A stretch of DNA of 45,585 bases from assembly GCA_025056455.1 (NCBI GenBank), contig JANWVY010000016.1, positions 1 through 45,585 on the forward strand. Reading direction: 5' to 3'. Positions 41,537 through 45,585 of the stretch are shown here, piece by piece. This stretch comes from Bryobacteraceae bacterium (GTDB taxonomy: Bacteria; Acidobacteriota; Terriglobia; Bryobacterales; Bryobacteraceae). The notes under the pieces were generated by a model. That model made no database searches, was not told the origin of the DNA, and was given only the letters and a program-made list of their open reading frames with translations. The translations under genes and the position numbers were made by a program. Every line of letters begins with the position of its first letter. Position 1 is the stretch's first letter.

Positions 41537-42934
41537 TTAGCGCAGATTGAATTTCTTCATCTTATAACGGAGCGTATCTCGAGTGATGCGCAGAAGACGG
41601 GCCGCTTGCGTCTGGTTACCATTGGTCTTTTCAAGGGCCCGGATCAGCAATTGCTTTTCGGTTTCCTGCAAGGAAACTCCGCCTTCTGGAAAAGGCTCAC
41701 TCGGGGCAAGGGCCGGCTGAGGGGCACGTTCAGCAAGCGAGAGGGGAAGGCTAGCCGGCGTAATATAAGAGGAATCTTCAAGGATCATCGCCCGCTCGAC
41801 AGCATTCCGCACCTCGCGAACGTTGCCGGGCCAGTCGTGCTGCCGCAGCAGAGCCTCCGCTTCCGGAGTAAACCCGAGAATCTGGCGCTTGAATTTCTGA
41901 TTGTAATGTTCGACGAAATAACGGGCTAGGGGCAAAATGTCTTCCCGCCGCTCGCGTAAAGGCGGAATCTGAATATGAATCACATTCAGCCGGAAATAAA
42001 GATCCTGGCGGAAGGCGCCCTCTTTGACCGCCTCGCGCAAATTGCGATTGGTCGCCGCGATCACACGGACATCCAAGTGAATGTCCTTCAAGCCTCCGAG
42101 CCGGCGGAAGGTCTGCTCTTCTAAAACTCGCAGCAGCTTGGCCTGGAGCATGAGCGGGATTTCGCCAACTTCATCCAAAAAAAGAGTGCCCTTGTCTGCG
42201 AGCTCAAACAAGCCGCGTTTTTGGGTCTTGGCGTCGGTAAAGGCGCCCTTTTCATAGCCAAACAGCTCACTTTCCAACAACGTTTCCGGGATCGCCGCGC
42301 AGTTAATGGCGATAAAAGGCTCGGCCTGTCTCATGCTCGAGTAGTGGATCGTCTTTGCAATGAGATCCTTTCCTGTTCCATTTTCCCCTTCGATCAGAAT
42401 GGTGGAAGCTTCGCTTGCCGCGACCCGGCGAATGAAGGCCTCGATCTCCCGCATTTGCTTGGATTCGGCCACCAGGTCCCGTCGCTGGGGCAAAAATTCC
42501 TCGGTGATGTCCTTGACCGTCGCGATCGCCCCTTCGAGCCGGCCGTCGTCACTATACAGACGGGTCGTGCGGATCACCGCCATCCGCTCCATATTGGTAG
42601 CGGTGCGAAGGCGGATCGTTCCGTTGGCCACTTGGGGTTGGTTGACGCCCAATAAAATACCGCAGTCATGCTCACACCCCGCGCAGCGGAACACCTCGGC
42701 GCACTTCATGCCGACCATCTGGTCCGCTCCGAGTCCGAACATCAACTCCGCTGCCCGGTTGACGCCAGTGATTCTCATGTCCGCATCGTAGAGAATCAAG
42801 GCATCGGACAGGTGGTCGAAGACTGCCTCGAGGACTTTCGTCTGGTGCCACCGATCGAGCAGTTTGGACACTGTGGGATTTCGCTCCACGTTTAGTGTAA
42901 CAGACCGTGTCCGCCGCTGGGAGATTTCCCCCAT
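41537..42934 (-). CDS. PAS-domain sigma54-dependent transcriptional activator
   Basis: A 465-residue enhancer-binding protein. The PAS domain (residues about 33-145) contains four Cys, at 78, 84, 87 and 91 (KCAEVFRCAGCEHDCG), a possible metal, Fe-S or redox site. The AAA+ domain has Walker A GENGTGKD (182-189), the sigma54-contact loop as GAFTDA (229-234; usual GAFTGA), Walker B TLFLDEVGEI and RLNVIHIQIPPLRERREDI. A Fis-type helix-turn-helix (NQTQAARLLRITRDTLRYKMKKF) ends it. No receiver domain is present, so the PAS domain is the likely sensor. Start ATG 42934; GTG 42889, after TACACT at 42894-42899, is an alternative that keeps all domains. It is divergent from the universal stress gene with a sigma54 promoter. 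Confidence 0.92.
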   Translation of the reverse strand: MGEISQRRTRSVTLNVERNPTVSKLLDRWHQTKVLEAVFDHLSDALILYDADMRITGVNRAAELMFGLGADQMVGMKCAEVFRCAGCEHDCGILLGVNQPQVANGTIRLRTATNMERMAVIRTTRLYSDDGRLEGAIATVKDITEEFLPQRRDLVAESKQMREIEAFIRRVAASEASTILIEGENGTGKDLIAKTIHYSSMRQAEPFIAINCAAIPETLLESELFGYEKGAFTDAKTQKRGLFELADKGTLFLDEVGEIPLMLQAKLLRVLEEQTFRRLGGLKDIHLDVRVIAATNRNLREAVKEGAFRQDLYFRLNVIHIQIPPLRERREDILPLARYFVEHYNQKFKRQILGFTPEAEALLRQHDWPGNVREVRNAVERAMILEDSSYITPASLPLSLAERAPQPALAPSEPFPEGGVSLQETEKQLLIRALEKTNGNQTQAARLLRITRDTLRYKMKKFNLR

Positions 42935-42950
42935 CGCAGGGTCTCAAATC

Positions 42951-42968
42951 TGGGTGAAGGACCACCCA
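42951..42968. promoter_or_regulatory. Possible activator-binding dyad
   Basis: TGGGTG (42951-42956), six bases, CACCCA (42963-42968) form a perfect inverted repeat 59 nt upstream of the sigma54 promoter at 43027. Position and symmetry suit an enhancer site for the adjacent Fis-type regulator. Only one copy is seen. Confidence 0.35.
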
Positions 42969-43026
42969 AAAGATGGAATCAAACGAGTAACCACTTGAAA
43001 AGGTCAAACAAATAAAAGACTTAGTA

Positions 43027-43042
43027 TGGTAACCTGCTTGCA
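43027..43042 (+). promoter_or_regulatory. Sigma54-type (-24/-12) promoter of the universal stress gene
   Basis: TGGTAACCTGCTTGCA matches the TGGCAC-N5-TTGCA pattern: GG (43028-43029) and GC (43040-43041) are 10 nt apart. The predicted start near 43053 gives a 20-nt leader with GAGGAG (43060-43065) before ATG 43073. Confidence 0.65.
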
Positions 43043-43072
43043 TCCTAAATTGTTTGCGCGAGGAGAAAACAA

Positions 43073-43945
43073 ATGTTCTCCCTGAACAAGGTCATCTTCC
43101 CAGTGGACTTTTCGAACCGCTGCCGGGGAGCGGCGCGACTTCTAGATTCGCTGCACGAGAACTTCCGCCCCGTCGTCACTTTAATTCATGTGCTTCCGCC
43201 TCCCCATTTCGAGTACAGCATGGCGGATCTGGGGGGAGGTCTTGTGCAAGAGTACACAGCCGCTCGCACCGAGCAAGCCCGCAAGGATTTAGAATACTTC
43301 CTCGATGAAGAGCTAAAGCATTACCAGCTCAAACGCGTCTTGCTCGAGGGGGACCCGGCCAGAAAAATTGTTGAGTTCGCCCACAATGAGGGCGCGGATT
43401 TGATTGTCATGCCAACTCACGGATACGGCGGCTTCCGCCGGTTTATGCTCGGCTCGGTAACCGCCAAAGTGCTCCATGACGCCGATTGTCCAGTGCTAAC
43501 CGGCGTGCACATGGAGGAAGTGGCGGAGGCCGACAATCTAAAGGTGCGCAACGTGGCGGCGTGCTTAGATCTGGGTCCGGCCAGTGAAAAGGTGCTGCGC
43601 TGGGCTTCGGAGTTTGCCGCAGCCTGTAAGGCCCGCCTGACGATTTTCCATGCGACGCCTTCGGTGGAAGGTCTCGCTGGAGAATACTTCGAACCCAACT
43701 GGCGGGAGAGGTTCGCCAGTGAGGCTTCGGCGCGCATTGCAGATCTTCAGAAGCTAGTTGGTACGGACGGCAAGGTCGTGGTGGACGCAGGAGACGTCTC
43801 TCGGGTGACCTGCCAGCTGGCTAAGCAAAATCACACCGATGTCATGGTGATTGGCCGGGGATCCACGTCGGGAGTTTTCGGACGGATTCGGGCCCATGCT
43901 TATTCCATCATCCGCCAATCTCCCTGCCCGGTGATCAGCGTCTAG
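43073..43945 (+). CDS. Tandem-domain universal stress protein
   Basis: A 290-residue cytosolic protein of two UspA domains. Domain 1 (1-145) starts NKVIFPVDFSNRC and ends with the nucleotide-binding type motif MPTHGYGGFRRFMLGSVTAKVLHDADCPVL. Domain 2 (about 155-290) has NVAACLDLGPASEKVLRWASEFAAA and ends VMVIGRGSTSGVFGRIRAHAYSIIRQSPCPVISV, where the G-rich motif is degenerate. Domain 1 probably binds ATP, domain 2 may not. GAGGAG lies 7 nt before the ATG. It is expressed from a sigma54-type promoter shared in position with the divergent activator gene, which suggests induction by that activator under a redox or starvation signal. Confidence 0.92.
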   Translation: MFSLNKVIFPVDFSNRCRGAARLLDSLHENFRPVVTLIHVLPPPHFEYSMADLGGGLVQEYTAARTEQARKDLEYFLDEELKHYQLKRVLLEGDPARKIVEFAHNEGADLIVMPTHGYGGFRRFMLGSVTAKVLHDADCPVLTGVHMEEVAEADNLKVRNVAACLDLGPASEKVLRWASEFAAACKARLTIFHATPSVEGLAGEYFEPNWRERFASEASARIADLQKLVGTDGKVVVDAGDVSRVTCQLAKQNHTDVMVIGRGSTSGVFGRIRAHAYSIIRQSPCPVISV

Positions 43946-44005
43946 CGCTCGGAACCCTGTTTGTGAACTCGTTCATTCCCTGGCGCCGGCCAGCGAATCC
44001 AGTGT

Positions 44006-44011
44006 TACAAT
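44006..44011 (+). promoter_or_regulatory. Possible -10 box TACAAT of the sulfatase gene
   Basis: TACAAT ends 12 nt before ATG 44024, giving a leader of about 6 nt. There is no Shine-Dalgarno sequence of usual form. No -35 is visible. Confidence 0.35.
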
Positions 44012-44023
44012 GGGCGGCTGGGC

Positions 44024-45451
44024 ATGGGCACTCCCACGCGAACTCGCAGGCAGTGCCTGATGGGTCTTTCTGCTGCGTGGTGGCAGCGGCGGCGTCTCCC
44101 AAACATCCTTTTTTTTCTCAGTGATCAGCACCGTTATGATTGGATTGGAGCAACGCCCGCTCTCGGTGTGAAAACACCCGCCCTCGATAGCCTTGCCAAG
44201 ATGGGCGTTCGCATCCGGAAGTGCATCGTTGCATCCCCGTTATGTGGACCCTCAAGAGCCTGCTTAGCCTCAGGCCGTGAGTATGCTCGCTGCGGCGTTC
44301 GCGATAACAATCAGGACTATCCGCTTCACCTGCCCACTTTCTATCAAGCTTTGCGCGCTTCGGGTTATCACGTCGTCGGGGTGGGCAAATTCGACCTGCA
44401 TAAAGCAACCTTCGACTGGGGTGTCGACGGCCGCCGGTTTTTACCGGAATGGGGGTTTTCAGACGGTATCGACAATGCGGGTAAGACCGAAGCAATCTTG
44501 AGCGGCGAGCGGGAGCCTCGAGACCCCTACATGGCTTTTCTCCATCGTCGCGGCTTAGCCCAAACGCACGTCGAAGACTACCGCCGCCGCCAGTACCAAA
44601 ATGCCTATTTGAATACCGAACCTACGCCACTTCCTGAGGACGCTTATTGCGACAACTGGATCGCTGTGAAGGGCCTTGAGTTTCTCCGGGCCTTTCCCAC
44701 CTCCAAGCCATGGATGCTCCAAGTGAATTTCGTGGGGCCGCAACTTCCGCTTGATATCACTCGCCGGATGGAGCGCACTTGCCGTGGCCGGAAGTTTCCC
44801 CCACCTATTGACGCCGAGAGCTACACCCAGGAAACCCACTTAGCGATCCGGCAGAACTACACTGCCATGATCGAAAACATCGACCGCTGGGTAGGCGCCT
44901 TTTTGGACGAGCTGAAACGCCGCGGCCAACTCGAAAACACGCTTGTTGTCTACTCGAGCGATCACGGCGAAATGCTAGGCGACCATGACCGGTGGGGCCA
45001 AGGGTTGCCCTATCAGCCAGCTGTGAATGTCCCACTCTATGTCTTCGGTCCTGGCGTAGAGAGAAATGTGGTCTCGAATGCGCTGGTGAGCCATATCGAC
45101 CTCGCAGCAACTTTCCTGGACTATGCCGGTGTCCCGCGGCTCGCATCGATGGAGGGCCAGTCGCTGCGTCCGCTCTTAGAAGGACGGACTTCGAACCATC
45201 GGGAGTTTGTGCGCTCCGCACTCGGATCCTGGTCTATGGTATTCGACGGTCGTTACAAGCTCATTCGGGGCTTTAACCCCTCCGTTCGGAGCAGGCTTCC
45301 AAGGAAAGGACAGAAGACCAGCTCGGAGTTTTCTACCGCTTTTGAGAGGCCTGTGTTGTTTGACTTAAAGCTAGACGCAAATGAGACGGACAACCTAGCT
45401 CGGAAAGCCCCTAGTCAGGTTCATCGCTTAAGCAAGCTGCTCGGTTCGTGA
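44024..45451 (+). CDS. Sulfatase, alkaline phosphatase superfamily
   Basis: A 475-residue type I sulfatase. LPNILFFLSDQHRYDWIG carries the metal-binding Asp-Gln pair, and SPLCGPSRACLASGR is the Cys-type signature (C-x-P-S-R) whose Cys becomes formylglycine. Further metal and sulfate ligands are in VVGVGKFDLH (Lys and His) and YSSDHGEMLGDHDRWGQG. The N-terminus TRRQCLMGLSAAW has two Arg before a short hydrophobic patch, perhaps a weak Tat-like signal; export is uncertain. Its maturase could be the radical-SAM protein at 27.1-28.3 kb, as no FGE-type gene is present. Substrate (sulfated polysaccharide, glycan or other ester) is unknown. Confidence 0.92.
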   Translation: MGTPTRTRRQCLMGLSAAWWQRRRLPNILFFLSDQHRYDWIGATPALGVKTPALDSLAKMGVRIRKCIVASPLCGPSRACLASGREYARCGVRDNNQDYPLHLPTFYQALRASGYHVVGVGKFDLHKATFDWGVDGRRFLPEWGFSDGIDNAGKTEAILSGEREPRDPYMAFLHRRGLAQTHVEDYRRRQYQNAYLNTEPTPLPEDAYCDNWIAVKGLEFLRAFPTSKPWMLQVNFVGPQLPLDITRRMERTCRGRKFPPPIDAESYTQETHLAIRQNYTAMIENIDRWVGAFLDELKRRGQLENTLVVYSSDHGEMLGDHDRWGQGLPYQPAVNVPLYVFGPGVERNVVSNALVSHIDLAATFLDYAGVPRLASMEGQSLRPLLEGRTSNHREFVRSALGSWSMVFDGRYKLIRGFNPSVRSRLPRKGQKTSSEFSTAFERPVLFDLKLDANETDNLARKAPSQVHRLSKLLGS

Positions 45452-45463
45452 CGCGTTCTCGTT

Positions 45464-45504
45464 GCTAAAAACACAGGAGCCCGGCGGTTGAGGCCGGGCT
45501 CCTG
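45464..45504 (-). terminator. Rho-independent terminator for the minus-strand gene at the right edge
   Basis: An 11-bp perfect stem, CAGGAGCCCGG at 45474-45484 and CCGGGCTCCTG at 45494-45504, has a 9-nt loop. On the minus strand it is followed by TGTTTTTAGC, the U-run expected of a terminator. It sits between two convergent genes and could also slow transcription of the sulfatase gene, though that side has no T-run. Confidence 0.85.
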
Positions 45505-45530
45505 CAAATTTGCCGATATTGTTTGCGAGA

Positions 45531-45585
45531 TTACGGGAAGAAGGCGCGAACCAGGAAGGTCATCAGTTCGCCCCGGGTCAGCGTC
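45531..45585 (-). CDS. C-terminal end of a probable S-layer-homology (SLH) domain protein
   Basis: The last 17 codons of a gene entering from the right read TLTRGELMTFLVRAFFP and stop with TAA at 45533-45531. TRGEL-x-TFLVRAFF matches the end of an SLH repeat (TRAEFA-x-LVRAF pattern). SLH domains bind cell-wall polymers and anchor surface proteins. The frame is supported by the terminator right after its stop. Too little is present to name the protein; a chance match is possible. Confidence 0.55.
   Translation of the reverse strand, partial: TLTRGELMTFLVRAFFP

Overview
The window looks like a chromosomal segment of a GC-rich Gram-negative bacterium. Gene content and protein style (long Gly-rich adaptor proteins, many secreted serine hydrolases and single-gene redox enzymes, a CcsA/HemX-HemA pair, a Bryobacter/Solibacter-like HtrA) suggest an Acidobacteriota member, perhaps Bryobacterales. 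That is an inference from recalled families, not a database result. I see no rRNA, tRNA, CRISPR array, insertion sequence or phage gene.

Left part (1-16.5 kb) is mostly housekeeping. An 18-bp tandem repeat and the start of an unidentified minus-strand gene lie at the edge, followed by an SDR oxidoreductase, a CcsA/HemX-type membrane protein overlapping hemA, and a tightly packed minus-strand block (ABC ATPase, clpC, histidine kinase-receiver hybrid, holB) with overlapping or nearly abutting genes. Then come a DinB-fold protein, a secreted redoxin, citrate synthase, an M20 peptidase overlapping a DMT transporter, an HtrA-type protease with a clear terminator, and a secreted protein of unknown function.

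Centre (16.5-28.3 kb) is a minus-strand export cluster: one ABC ATPase, two FtsX/MacB-type permeases, three different membrane-fusion adaptors and one TolC-type outer-membrane protein. Two of the adaptors carry very large low-complexity insertions at different sites. A radical-SAM sulfatase-maturase homologue lies upstream of it; its plausible substrate, a Cys-type sulfatase, is at 44.0-45.5 kb.

Right part: 28.4-34.8 kb is a plus-strand hydrolase/exporter group: class A beta-lactamase-like protein, PfpI-like protein, ABC ATPase, an ABC-2 permease fused in one reading frame to a complete amidohydrolase, and a class C beta-lactamase-like protein. The fusion is the most unusual gene in the window; an extra membrane segment at the junction predicts that the hydrolase faces the periplasm. 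Next come a quinoprotein dehydrogenase with a cytochrome c domain inside its propeller, divergent from a small cytochrome c, then a cyclase-family enzyme, an orphan NitT/TauT-type binding lipoprotein, a radical-SAM/SPASM protein, a thioesterase, a PAS-sigma54 activator, a tandem universal stress protein, the sulfatase and the end of a probable SLH-domain gene.

Regulation visible in the sequence: a near-consensus sigma54 (-24/-12) promoter stands before the universal stress gene, next to the sigma54 activator gene, and a second one stands before the small cytochrome c. Several other genes have a -10-like hexamer ending exactly 7 nt before the start codon, as expected for leaderless mRNAs.
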